Part shown: one piece after another, positions 26,152 through 34,766 of the stretch
Numbering within the stretch: the first letter of the stretch is position 1
How the letters are laid out: the number at the start of each line of letters is the position of its first letter
From: DATFQE01 sp963739085
Lineage (GTDB): Bacteria; Actinomycetota; Thermoleophilia; Gaiellales; Gaiellaceae
NCBI GenBank assembly: GCA_963739085.1
Contig: CAVTZA010000010.1
Span: forward strand, 1 to 64,000
Length of the DNA: 64,000 bases
Direction: 5' to 3'
Translations under genes and position numbers: made by a program
The notes under the pieces: generated by a model
The model's database searches: none
Seen by the model: the letters and a program-made list of their open reading frames with translations, nothing else
What the model was told of the DNA's origin: nothing

Positions 26152-26848
26152 TTAACGGCGGAGCGTCGGGGCCGCGACTTCGATACCAGTAATCACAGAG
26201 GCAGCGGCATCGGGCCAAGGCAGAACAGCGCCCGCAGCGGCAGCCGCGTTGGCGCCGACGACTCCGGGGGCGAGCGGCCGCTCCTCCCACATGCCGGGGA
26301 CGGGGGAGTAGCGCGGGGAGAGCAGCTCGTCCTTCGCGGCGCCGGCGAGCGCCCCGAGGATCAAGCCTCCGAAGTACCGGCAGGAGTCGACCGCCGTCGC
26401 CGCGCCGTGGGTGGTGCGTGAGCTGTCGGCAGCCCGCTCGACCGCGGCCCGCGGGTCGGCCGCGTGGAACATGACCGCGGGCGCGAGCCTCATCAGCGAG
26501 CCGTTGCCCGCGGTCTGCCGGTCGGTCGACCCCGCGTAGGGCTCGCCCGTCTCCTCGAAGTGGCGCAGCGCCGAGGCGACGGTGGCGCCGATGTCGAAGC
26601 AGCGGCCGGTGCTGCTCAGGTAGCCGTCGGGCCACCAGCGGACGTACCGCTATTGGTCCGCGGTCGAACCCCCCGCGCTAGAGGAGGCTCTCGGCGAGGC
26701 AGAGCAACATCGACGTGTCGTCCGTTCACTCGCCGGGCTCGAGACCGAAGGGGCCGCCGCCGACCACGTCGTCGACCGGCTCGAAAGTGCCCGGCGGCCT
26801 GAACTCGAGCGTCGCCCCCAGCACGTCGCCGGCGGCGAGCCAGCTCAT
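26152..26848 (-). pseudogene. ADP-ribosylglycohydrolase pseudogene
   Basis: Clear ADP-ribosylglycohydrolase (DraG/ARH) family text: MSWLAAGDVLGATLEFRPPG, GGGPFGLEPGE then a stop where Trp of WTDDTSM is expected, LLCLAESLL then a second stop, a short deletion and frame change, then YLSSTGRCFDIGATVASAL, TAGNGSLMRLAP, SRTTHGAATAVDSCRYFGG and KDELLSPRYSPVPG. Metal-site elements (TDDTS, TAGNGS, TTHG) survive, but two nonsense codons and at least one indel break the gene. The C-terminal third is also missing. Real decay, unlike the single-base +1 shifts elsewhere. Confidence 0.8.
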
Positions 26849-26937
26849 CGCAGGTCGCCCGGCGATTCCGGGCGTTGAGATGCTTCCGCTGTCCGGCTCC
26901 GAGCTGCGGGCCTTTCCAAGTGCTCGTACCCGCTGGC

Positions 26938-26959
26938 TGCGCGCCAGTTGCGCGCCAGT
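26938..26959 (+). repeat. Tandem TGCGCGCCAGT repeat, right island end
   Basis: Perfect 11-bp tandem repeat (26938-26948 and 26949-26959), about 107 bp inside the right attachment site. Same unit and orientation as the pair near the left end (12761). Candidate accessory recombinase or excisionase binding sites. Confidence 0.45.
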
Positions 26960-27065
26960 GAACCTGTGGATCTAGCGGTTTCAGGCAGTCTCTGGCGGAA
27001 GAGGCAAACCCAGCGAACCATGAACAGAAAAGCCTGCTCAGCGTCAGTTCTTCGCATGAACAAAC

Positions 27066-27109
27066 GGATGCCCCCGGCAAGAATCGAACTTGCGCACGCG
27101 GTTTAGGAA
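27066..27109 (-). repeat. Right attachment site within tRNA-Arg(CCT)
   Basis: The 44-bp sequence identical to 12666-12709. Here it continues into a complete tRNA gene, so this is the junction where the incoming element restored the tRNA 3' half. Confidence 0.85.
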
Positions 27110-27140
27110 ACCGCTGCTCTATCCACTGAGCTACGGGGGC
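27069..27140 (-). tRNA. tRNA-Arg(CCT)
   Basis: 72-nt cloverleaf on the minus strand. The acceptor stem GCCCCCG/CGGGGGC has discriminator A, the D-arm is GCTC/GAGC, the anticodon stem GCGGT/ACCGC encloses loop TTCCTAA with anticodon CCT, and the T-arm is GCAAG-TTCGATT-CTTGC. CCA is not encoded. It reads the AGG codon, rare in such GC-rich genomes, and is a common integration target. The only complete tRNA I see. Confidence 0.95.
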
Positions 27141-27201
27141 GCGCCGGCCACGGCACTGTAGCGCCGGCCTCTCCTGGAAATCCGCACTGCGCCTAAGAAA
27201 G

Positions 27202-27246
27202 TGCGCCTCGCCCGCGACCGCATAGGGCGGCCGCGGGCGAGGCGCA
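27202..27246 (-). terminator. Rho-independent terminator after the beta-propeller gene
   Basis: Perfect 15-bp inverted repeat (27202-27216 with 27232-27246), 15-nt loop, followed on the minus strand by CTTTCTT. It lies 6 bp past the stop of the gene at 27253, between it and the tRNA. Confidence 0.85.
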
Positions 27247-27252
27247 TTCAGC

Positions 27253-29611
27253 TCAGGAGGCGTCGGCCAGCGACGTCGTCCAGACGCTGCGACCGTACGT
27301 CGCCGCGTAGAGCGTGTCGCTGCCGGCGGGCAGGTCGACGTCGTTGACCGGCACGAGCGGCAGGTTGTCTCCCACCTTGATCCACGTCTTGCCGAGGTTC
27401 GTCGTGCGGAACACGCCGACGTCGGTGGCGATGAAGAGCCACTTCGGCTTCGACGGGTGGCGGATGACGTCGTTGACGGGCGCCTGCGGGAGCTTCTTGC
27501 CGGCGATGTCCACCCACGTGTTGGCGCCGTCGCTCGTCATGAGGATGTGCGGGTAGCCGTCACCCGAGCGCCAGCCCGAGAAGGTGGCCCACGCCACGTT
27601 CGCGTTCTGCGGGTCGACGGTGATGCGTGTGACCCAGCGGCCGGGGAACAGCGGGCTCTCGAGCTTCGTCCAGGTCACGTCGGCGGGCGCGGCCATCGCA
27701 TTGTGACTCACCCACATCAGGCCGCTGTCGGTGCCGGCGTAGAGGAGGTTCGGATCGGCCGGCGTCGTGCCGAGCGTCGTGACGTTCCCGAAGCCGGGGG
27801 CGCGGGGCTCGGTGCCCTCGGTGATGTCCGGGCTGATCTGCTGCCACGTGCGCTGACCGACGTCGGTGTTCATCCGATAGACGAACTCACTGGCGCCGAA
27901 CATGAAGCGCGGGTCGGCGGCGAACTCGATCGGGGCGACCCAGTTGGCGCGGGTGCCCGGGATTCGCATGTTGAAGCTCGGCGTCCCGTCCTCGAAGCCA
28001 CGGCACCCGCCGTTCTGCGAGCAGCCGTAGTACCGGCGGTCGTCGGTCGGGTTGATGCGGTTCATCATCCCGTCGCCGCCGACGAAGCCGAACCAGTCGC
28101 CGTTGACGGTGTTGTCGTTGGCCCAGGACTTCAGCGAGCCGTTGTCCTGGGAACCGGCGTTGACCCGCGAGCCGTCCTGGACGGAGACGTCCATCGCGTA
28201 GAACTGCGTGGTCGGCAGGCGCGCGGTCTTGGTCCACAGGCCGCGGGCGCGGCCGTTCTCGAGCGACCGGTAGAAGCCGCCGTCGTTGCCGAGGAAGACC
28301 TTGTTCGGCGTGAACGGGTCCCACTCGACGCCGTGCTGGTCGGCGTGCGGGGTCTGCGACGTCGTCCACGTGGCGCCGCCGTTGAGGCTCTCGGCGAGGT
28401 TGACACCGTCGACGAAGACGTGCAGCGGGTCCTTCGGGTCGACGTAGACACGGCCGAACCACCAGGCGAAGCCGCCGCTGATGTTCTGAAGCGTGCCGCC
28501 CGTGGTCGGCCCGACAGCGGCCCACGTGGCGCCTGCATCCGTGCTCGTGAAGAAGCCGTTGAAGTTGCCGCGTGCGGTGCTGGAGATCAGGTAGGCCCGG
28601 TTCGGGTCGCTGTCGCTGAAGTCGACGCCCGTACGGCCGACGAGGTTGTCAGGCGTCTGCAGCGCGGGATCGGTCTCGCTCTGGGGGAGCGGAGGGTTCT
28701 GAACCTTGGCCCAGGTGTGGCCGCCGTCGGTGGAGCGATAGACGTAGGAGTGCGGCCCGTAGATGCGCGACTTCTCGTCACGGATCTTGTCCCACGTCGT
28801 CGCGAGCATGATGTCGGGGTTGGTCTCGTTGATCGCGACGTCGATCGCGCCTGTGGAGGCGCTCTCGGGCGCGATGACGCGGGTCCAGCGTGGTCCCGCC
28901 GTCCTCGGTCATGAAGAGGCCGCGCGACGGCTGGGTGTCATGCAGTGCACCCATGACGGCGACGAAGACCCGATTGTCGTCGCGCGGGTCGATGGCGATC
29001 TCGCCGATCGTGTCGCCGTCCTCGAGGCCCATGTTGGTCCACGTCGCGCCGCCGTCGGTCGACTTGTAGATGCCGTTGCCGTAGTACGACGAGCCGCCGC
29101 CGTGGTCGGGCTCGCCGGTGCCGGCCCAGACGACGCCCTGGGAGTCGACCTCGACCGCGCCCATCGACTGCGGCAGATAGTGGGGCCACACGCTCGTGAG
29201 CGTCGCGCCGCCGTCCGCCGACCGCCAGAGGCCGCCGGAGCCTGTCGCGACGTAGACGACGTCCTGCGTGGTCGGATCCGCGGCGGTGTCGCGGACGCGG
29301 CCGCCGATGTTGCTCGGGCCGAGCTCGGCCCACACCTGATCGGTGCTCGGCGAGCCCTTGCTCGCCTGGCCCATCGCCTTGGACTGCGCGATCGCTTCGT
29401 TGACAGCGGCGTCCGGGATGGAGCCGTCGGAATTCGCCCGCTGGGCGTACATCCATTCCTCGGCCCCGTCGGGCTCGGCCGTAACGTTCGACGGACTAGG
29501 TGCAGCGCGCTCCGTCCCGTCGCTCCTGGTGACGGCCGCGGTACCGGCGGCCAAGAGGATCAGGAGGGTCGCTGCGGCGGCCACGATTGCGGCCGTTCTT
29601 CTCGTGCGCAT
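27253..29611 (-). CDS. Secreted BNR/sortilin-type beta-propeller protein, one +1 frameshift
   Basis: About 786 aa. The N-terminal signal peptide is RTRRTAAIVAAAATLLILLA. Many Asp-box/BNR repeats follow (SADGGATLTSVW, STDGGATWTNMG, STDGGHTWAKVQ, STDAGATWAAVG, TTNLGKTWIKVG), each an S/T-x-D/N-x-G-x-T-W beta-hairpin, fitting one or two beta-propellers as in the VPS10/sortilin-like or glycosyl-hydrolase-74-like group. One surplus base near 28880 (after MTEDGGTT, expected WTRVIAPES) splits the gene. Probably exported, binding or processing extracellular polymers. Catalytic acids of glycosidases not verified. Confidence 0.75.
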
Positions 29612-29744
29612 ATGTATTCGTACCTCCCCGGTTGTCTGGCGCGCGTTCGCGCGCCCAACTCATCCGCGCCGATGGCGTCGCGGCGCCGGGGGAGCGTACC
29701 CGATATTGGATCGTCAATCGTGCGAGGGCTGCAAGAATCGCGCG

Positions 29745-30221
29745 ATGGGCAGGCTTCGCCACCATCGACGTCGGCTGTTGGCCGTGGCAGCGTTGTTGCT
29801 GGTGGTTCTGGCCGCAGTTGCGCTTGGCGGCCTGACAGGCGCGAAGGTGCTCGACGACGACGACGACGCGTGTGAAGCCGCGCCTGCGGCTCCCCCGGTT
29901 CAAACCAAGTTCATGCCGGCCGCGCTGTCGTTCGATCAGATCGGAACGGTGACCCGCGTCCGGAAGGGCAAGGGCCACTTCGTCGTGCAGGCGGTTACGA
30001 CGAAGCCGCTCGACGAGGTCACGGTGCTGATCCAGGATGCGGTCACCGCCGCCGGCTACCGCCCCGCCGGGATGGACAACGAGGGCTTCGAGGCGGAGGT
30101 CTTCTTCCAGACGGAGACGTATGCCGCAGGGCAGGCGCTCGTGCGTCAGTCCGCCTGCGAGGGTCGGTGGGACATCACCCTCATCCTCATCGACCCCGAC
30201 CGGAAGGCCCGGTCAGCCTAG
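29745..30221 (+). CDS. Hypothetical secreted or membrane-anchored protein
   Basis: 158 aa starting MGRLRHHRRRLLAVAALLLV, a basic start plus one hydrophobic segment (residues 11-31), then an acidic run (DDDDDACEAAP) and a globular domain ending CEGRWDITLILIDPDRK. Two Cys in the mature part could form a disulfide. No family recognised. The ATG at 29745 fits the signal/anchor; the open frame upstream is not protein-like. Confidence 0.55.
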   Translation: MGRLRHHRRRLLAVAALLLVVLAAVALGGLTGAKVLDDDDDACEAAPAAPPVQTKFMPAALSFDQIGTVTRVRKGKGHFVVQAVTTKPLDEVTVLIQDAVTAAGYRPAGMDNEGFEAEVFFQTETYAAGQALVRQSACEGRWDITLILIDPDRKARSA

Positions 30222-30335
30222 AAGCGGCCGGCGGCCACTCCACACAATCTTCTTACATCCTTCCGCGCAAGTTTCGACCACGCTTGGATCTACCACTGTG
30301 AAACCCGAAATCGCCTGGATGGAGGTTCGACGCGT

Positions 30336-30848
30336 ATGACACAGCGACGTTTTCGATGGGGGTTCCGCTGGCTTCTGGCCGGTGGCCTGAGCGCACTGGC
30401 GTTCGCGGGCCTGGCCTCCGTGGGCGCTGCGGTGTCTCCGTCGGGGACGCCCGCCGCGAGTGACCAGTATCCGAAGAAGGTCACGATCTGTCACAGGACG
30501 CATTCGAAGAAGCATCCGTTCGTGACGATCCGCGTCTCGCGGAACGCCGTGAAGGCACACCTGCGCCACGGTGACAAGCTCGGTCCGTGTGCGACGGCGA
30601 AGTTCACCGTCTGCCACAAGGCCAAGCACACCACGAAGGTGAAGGGCGCCAAGGCAGCCGCGAAGCACCTTCGGCATGGGGACAAGCTCGGCAAGTGCAA
30701 GCCGAAGAAGTCGAAGTCGGAGAATCGCGGTAAGGGCTCCGAAAAGAAGAAGCAACACGGCAAGCCCGCCGACAAGGGCAAGCCCGCAGACACAGGTAAG
30801 CCCGCCGACACGCCCGGCAAGGGCGGAGACAAGGGCAAGAAGCACTAG
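30336..30848 (+). CDS. Secreted Lys/His-rich protein with two CH-HGD repeats
   Basis: 170 aa. Signal peptide at about residues 1-32 (WLLAGGLSALAFAGLASVGA). The mature part has two copies of a unit of ~40 residues: VTICHRTHSKKHPFVTIRVS followed by HLRHGDKLGPC, and FTVCHKAKHTTKVKGAKAAA followed by HLRHGDKLGKC. Each pairs two Cys and several His, suggesting disulfides or metal binding. The tail is low-complexity, GKPAD repeats and Lys-rich, likely unfolded and charged to bind wall polymers. Followed by a strong terminator, so monocistronic. Confidence 0.7.
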   Translation: MTQRRFRWGFRWLLAGGLSALAFAGLASVGAAVSPSGTPAASDQYPKKVTICHRTHSKKHPFVTIRVSRNAVKAHLRHGDKLGPCATAKFTVCHKAKHTTKVKGAKAAAKHLRHGDKLGKCKPKKSKSENRGKGSEKKKQHGKPADKGKPADTGKPADTPGKGGDKGKKH

Positions 30849-30854
30849 CTTCGA

Positions 30855-30880
30855 GGGCCCCGCTTCGGCGGGGCCCTTTC
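30855..30880 (+). terminator. Rho-independent terminator
   Basis: GGGCCCCGC hairpin (30855-30876, loop TTCG-like) followed by TTTC, 7 bp after the stop at 30848. It can also serve the convergent PadR gene. Confidence 0.85.
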
Positions 30881-30886
30881 TACTCT

Positions 30887-31432
30887 CTAGGCGACCTCTG
30901 TGGCGACGTGCTCGAGCGACTGCAGGACCTCGCCGGTCCACTGCAGGAGCGCGTCGACGTAGAAGAAGCCGTAGCGGCGGGTGAGGTGCTCGAAGGGCGG
31001 GTCGCCCGACCCTCCGGCCGCGTCGAGCTCGATCAGCTCGACCCGGAGCTGCTCGGCCTCCGCACGACGCTCGCGGACCTGCTCCGCGAGCGTGCCTGCG
31101 TGCGAATCGTCGGCGAGCGCGAGCTTGAGCAGGAGCACGTTTCGCCCGAGCCCGGCGTCCAGCGGCGCCTCCCTGATCCATTCGTCGACGGCGGCATGGC
31201 CCGCGGCGGTGACGGCGTACAGGTGCTTGTCGGGCCGCTCGGTCTGCACGACTCGTCGCCGGGTCGCCAGACCGCGCTCGACGAGGCGGGGCAGCGCCGT
31301 GTAGATCTGGGTCTTCGCCGGGGTCCAGTAGTAGCCCACCGTCCGATCGACGAGCTTGCGCAGGTCGTAGCCCGACATCTCGTCGTTCCGCAGCAGGCCC
31401 AGCACAGCGGCTTCCGTGGCGGTGAGGGTCAT
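30887..31432 (-). CDS. PadR-family transcriptional regulator
   Basis: 181 aa. The N-terminal winged helix is TATEAAVLGLLRNDEMSGYD, with KTQIYTALPRLVERGLATRR as recognition helix and wing and HLYAVTAAGHAAVDEW. A C-terminal alpha-helical dimerisation region (YGFFYVDALLQWTGEVLQSL) follows. The ATG at 31432 overlaps the stop of the S41 peptidase by ATGA, so the regulator is co-transcribed with a secreted peptidase, an unusual pairing. Likely a ligand-responsive repressor of its own operon. Confidence 0.8.
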   Translation of the reverse strand: MTLTATEAAVLGLLRNDEMSGYDLRKLVDRTVGYYWTPAKTQIYTALPRLVERGLATRRRVVQTERPDKHLYAVTAAGHAAVDEWIREAPLDAGLGRNVLLLKLALADDSHAGTLAEQVRERRAEAEQLRVELIELDAAGGSGDPPFEHLTRRYGFFYVDALLQWTGEVLQSLEHVATEVA

Positions 31433-32674
31433 CGGAGCGCCGCCGCGAGGACCGGGTCGCGGCCGGCGAAGTAGGCGGCCGCGGTGAGCGGGACGGGAAT
31501 GTCGGGGTCGACCGCGAGCCGTGTGTCGCCGGGCACGACCTCGACCCACTGGGTAGGCATGGAGACGGTGACGCCGAGCGTCGGCAGCTCGATGTCGAGG
31601 GCGTCGCCGTAATTGTTCGGGCTGCCGCCGGTCGGCTCGCCGACGAACCGGGCCCGCGTCGAGCGGTCGACCTCCGCCGCGAAGTTGCCCGCCGCCGAGA
31701 AGGTGATCCGCGAGGTGAGCACCCTGAGCTTGCCGGCCCGGTTGATCGTCCTGCTGCGGAGGGCGGCGAGCAGCGACCCGTAGCTCGTGTTGTTGCCGCC
31801 GCCGTTCAGTCGTAGGTCGAGCACGACGCGCCGCACCTTCGGGCTCCGCGCGAGGCGGAGGAGGCGGCGCGGCATCAGTCCGGGGTAGGTGGTCTGGTTG
31901 TACGCGAGGTAGACGGCACGGCCGCGCTGCAGCGGTGTGATGCCGTACGGCTCGCGGCCGAGCCGCTGGTAGAGCGGCTGGCGCTTCCGCGGCATGCCCT
32001 GCGGCGCGGGCAGGAAGGACGAGAACGGCACCGCGCGCTGGTACTCACTGACGGTCATCGCCTCGAGGGTCACGTCCCGCTGCACGCCCGTCCGGGTGAC
32101 GACCGTGAAGGTCGTCGCGTCGGCGCGCGGCGTGATGTCCAGTCCATGCAGGACCTCGGCGCTCACGAGGTAGAACGGCAGCCCGAGGGCCAGGCTCGAC
32201 TCGTTGTCCCGGGTGACCAGCGGTCGCACGCGCGACTCGACCTCGAGCGATCGGAACGCCGGCGACCGCGACCACGCGCGAGCCGACCAGCGACCGGTCG
32301 GCGGCCTGGATCACGTAGTAGCCGTCCGGGAAGCGCCAAAGCTTCCAGGGGTACGCGTTGAGGTCGAGGCGGTGGGTCGGGCTCAGCGGGAAGATCCCGC
32401 TGTGGCCCTCGCGCTCGCCCAGCAGCGCGATCAGGCGCATGGTCTCGACGATCAGCTGGTCGCGGCGGAGCCCGGGCGCGCGGGCTGCCAGATCGTCGGC
32501 GGCGCGATGGAAGGCATCGCGCGAGATCGAGTGGTACGGCTGCGGGTGCAGCCGCTCGATCTCGGCCACGAGGGCGTGTATGTCGCCTCCGGCGTCGCTG
32601 CGGGCGCCCGACGCGCCGCCGGCCGCGACGACCGCGGCGGCGAGTGTGACGACCATGAGTGTCCTAGCCCGCAT
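31429..32674 (-). CDS. Secreted S41-family peptidase-like protein, one +1 frameshift
   Basis: About 414 aa. Signal peptide MRARTLMVVTLAAAVVAAGG. The N-terminal helical domain contains IHALVAEIERLHPQPYHSIS. After a one-base slip near 32252 comes the C-terminal tail-protease fold, with VRRVVLDLRLNGGGNNTSYG and the nucleophile region ITFSAAGNFA, where Ser precedes Ala-Ala. PTGGSPNNYGD and WVEVVPGD match interphotoreceptor-binding-like S41 proteins. A Lys general base is not obvious. Exported; substrate unknown. Overlaps padR downstream. Confidence 0.7.
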
Positions 32675-32748
32675 CGGATTAGTCCGGGCAGGACTATACA
32701 TGACTGCAGGCCGAGGCCGGCGATCTCGCGACCGCCGGCCAGGCCTCT

Positions 32749-32997
32749 CTAGAGCTGCGCGGCCATGTCGGCCGAGCGGTTCCTGTCCTTGAAGGGACAG
32801 TTGCCGTCCGAGCCGTGGTCGCCCTTGTTCTGGACGAAGCCGGGCGTGCTCTTCTGTGCGGGAGCCTTGCCCGAGTCCGAGCGTCCGCCCCCGCCGGAGC
32901 CGCCGAGGGCGGTTCCCGCCCACACGGCTCCGAGTGCCAGCAGGCCCGCGATGAGTACGACGACGGCCCGCACTTCGATCTTGCGAACGTTCGTCAT
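32749..32997 (-). CDS. Small membrane-anchored hypothetical protein
   Basis: 82 aa: short basic start (MTNVRKIEVR), one transmembrane segment (VVVLIAGLLALGAVWAGTAL), then a Gly/Ser linker and a charged tail with one Cys (DGNCPFKDRNRS). Excellent ribosome site AAAGGAGG just before the ATG at 32997. No family recognised. Confidence 0.6.
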   Translation of the reverse strand: MTNVRKIEVRAVVVLIAGLLALGAVWAGTALGGSGGGGRSDSGKAPAQKSTPGFVQNKGDHGSDGNCPFKDRNRSADMAAQL

Positions 32998-33126
32998 GGA
33001 CCTCCTTTCGGTGCTTGCTGGTCGAGCCGGAACACCTATCACGACAACCTGAGCGGTGCCTGAGAATTGTCCAACTCGTCAACCTGGAGCCGGACGGCTC
33101 CGCGCCCACGCCGTTAGCGTTGCGCC

Positions 33127-33822
33127 GTGCGCCTGCACGGAAAGAGGCGGTTCCGCGCCCCCCGCGAACGGGTCTTCCGGGCGCTCACCGACCCGCACGA
33201 GCTCTCGGAGCTCATGCCCGGCGTCCAGCGCGTGGAGGTCGCGAACCAGGACGAATGGATCGCGGTCGTCAAGCCTCCCTTCGGGCCGGGCCTGAACCTC
33301 AAGCTCGACATGCACGTCACCGACCGGCGGCCGCCCGAGCACGCGCGGCTGACGGCCTGGGGCAAGAGCTTCGGGGCGCGGATCTCGATCGAGACGGAGT
33401 TCGAGCTCGCCGAGGACGGAGACGGCACGGACATGGTCTGGACCGCGGACGTCGGGCTTGCGGGGCTGCTCGGCGGGCTCGGGGGAAGGGCGATCGAGCC
33501 CGTCGCCCAGCAACAGGCGGAGCGGTCGCTCGACAGAATGCAGGGATCGGGCGGAGGCGCGGGAGGTGCGAGGCGTGCCGCGCCGCCCCGAGCGGCGTCC
33601 CGGTCGCGCCCCGCTCCCCACGCGCAGCACCCTCCTAGGCCACGTCGACGTGGCGCTCGGCGATGCACGCCTGCGCCCACCGCTCCGAGACCTCGACCAG
33701 GCGACCGCGCAGCTCGTCGAGGTCGTGGTCGTCCACCGGGACGTCCCGGATGGGGACCTCGACCCGGACCTGGTGGAGCGCGACCTCGGTGCCCTCCGCG
33801 AGCTCGTGGCGCTCCTCGCTGA
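33127..33822 (+). CDS. SRPBCC/CoxG-like protein, C-terminus uncertain
   Basis: Residues 1-140 form a START/SRPBCC fold of the CoxG type: RLHGKRRFRAPRERVFRALT, DPHELSELMPGVQRVEV, RISIETEFELAEDG and GLAGLLGGLGGRAIEPVAQQ. Such proteins bind hydrophobic ligands or membranes, and CoxG itself helps anchor CO dehydrogenase; no cox genes are near. After SLDRMQ the frame turns into low-complexity Arg/Pro text that runs 188 bp into the convergent gene, so the natural end is probably between about 33545 and 33638, with an indel there. GTG start at 33127. Confidence 0.6.
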   Translation: MRLHGKRRFRAPRERVFRALTDPHELSELMPGVQRVEVANQDEWIAVVKPPFGPGLNLKLDMHVTDRRPPEHARLTAWGKSFGARISIETEFELAEDGDGTDMVWTADVGLAGLLGGLGGRAIEPVAQQQAERSLDRMQGSGGGAGGARRAAPPRAASRSRPAPHAQHPPRPRRRGARRCTPAPTAPRPRPGDRAARRGRGRPPGRPGWGPRPGPGGARPRCPPRARGAPR

Positions 33823-33985
33823 TGATCGAGACCTCGTGCACGCGTGCGAGCAGCTCCTTGCCGAGCTCGTCTATCTCGGCGGCAGTGGCCTCGCGGCCGG
33901 CGAACATGCCGAAGTTGATGCGGATCTCCAGCCCGGGCGGTTCGTGCGTTCGGGTGGCGAAGGCGATGGCGGGCTCGATTCTCAT
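33635..33985 (-). CDS. Conserved hypothetical protein
   Basis: 116 aa, soluble, acidic, starting MRIEPAIAFATRTHEPPGLE, with a long helix (EIDELGKELLARVHEVSIIS) and a His-containing strand (HQVRVEVPIRDVPVDDHDLD). No known motif. Placed alone between a CoxG-like gene and an ABC exporter. Confidence 0.55.
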   Translation of the reverse strand: MRIEPAIAFATRTHEPPGLEIRINFGMFAGREATAAEIDELGKELLARVHEVSIISEERHELAEGTEVALHQVRVEVPIRDVPVDDHDLDELRGRLVEVSERWAQACIAERHVDVA

Positions 33986-34016
33986 GCTTGCAACCGTGCC
34001 CGGTATCGGTTCGAAC

Positions 34017-34766
34017 CTAACGCTCTCGGGGCGACCACCTGAACGAGCGCACCGACACGACGAGGCCGAAGACGCCCCAGGCGGCGATGACGGCGACCGC
34101 GGTCGGCTTGTCCCAGATCTGGTCGCCGTACAGCATCACGTCGCGCACGAGCTCGATGAAGTAGACGAGCGGCAAGACATCGGCAATCGCCTCGAGGAAC
34201 GCGGGGAACGAGGCAGGCGAGAAGAAGGCTCCCGAGATGAACGACACCGGCAGGTAGATGGCGTTCACGACCGCCGATGCGCCCTCGGCGCTGCGGATGA
34301 CGCTCGACAGCCCGACGCCGAGCGCCGCGAACGACACGGCGCCCAGCAGCAGGGCGGCCGCTAGCGACACGGGGCGGGCCGGCAAGGCGGTGTCGAAGGC
34401 GATCCTCCCGATCGCGATCATCAGCACCGTCTCGAGCGCGAACACGAGCACGATCGACGTGAGGACGGCCCCGAGGTAGGTCGCCGGCGGCAGCGGCGTG
34501 GCGCGCAGCCGCTTGAGGATGCCCTGCTCGCGCCGGATCACGAGCATGATCGCGAGGCCTGCAAACGACGTCGAGATGCAGCCGTAGCCCAGCATCCCGG
34601 CGAGCAGGTAGTCGGCGCCCCGCACGCCCTCGACCTCGTCGTCGCCGTACACCGAGCCGAGCAGGAAGTACAGGATGATCGGCAGCATGAACGTGAAGAA
34701 GGCGAGCTCGCGGCTGCGCCAGAACAGGCGCTGCTGCGCGCGGAGCTCGTGTCTGAAGAGCCTCAT
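34017..34766 (-). CDS. ABC-2 type drug/lipid exporter permease
   Basis: 249 aa with about six transmembrane segments (FFTFMLPIILYFLLGSVYG, GYGCISTSFAGLAIMLVI, YLGAVLTSIVLVFALETVLM and others) and the ABC-2 signature region NAIYLPVSFISGAFFSPAS. Partner of the ATPase upstream, whose stop overlaps this ATG (ATGA at 34766-34763). Regulated with it by the divergent PadR. Substrate unknown; multidrug or antibiotic export is usual for this arrangement. Confidence 0.85.
   Translation of the reverse strand: MRLFRHELRAQQRLFWRSRELAFFTFMLPIILYFLLGSVYGDDEVEGVRGADYLLAGMLGYGCISTSFAGLAIMLVIRREQGILKRLRATPLPPATYLGAVLTSIVLVFALETVLMIAIGRIAFDTALPARPVSLAAALLLGAVSFAALGVGLSSVIRSAEGASAVVNAIYLPVSFISGAFFSPASFPAFLEAIADVLPLVYFIELVRDVMLYGDQIWDKPTAVAVIAAWGVFGLVVSVRSFRWSPRER

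Noticed and set aside
26850..27065. Possible integrase next to the right attachment site
   Set aside because: No R...HxxR...Y tyrosine-recombinase or serine-recombinase motif found in any frame; only short open frames.
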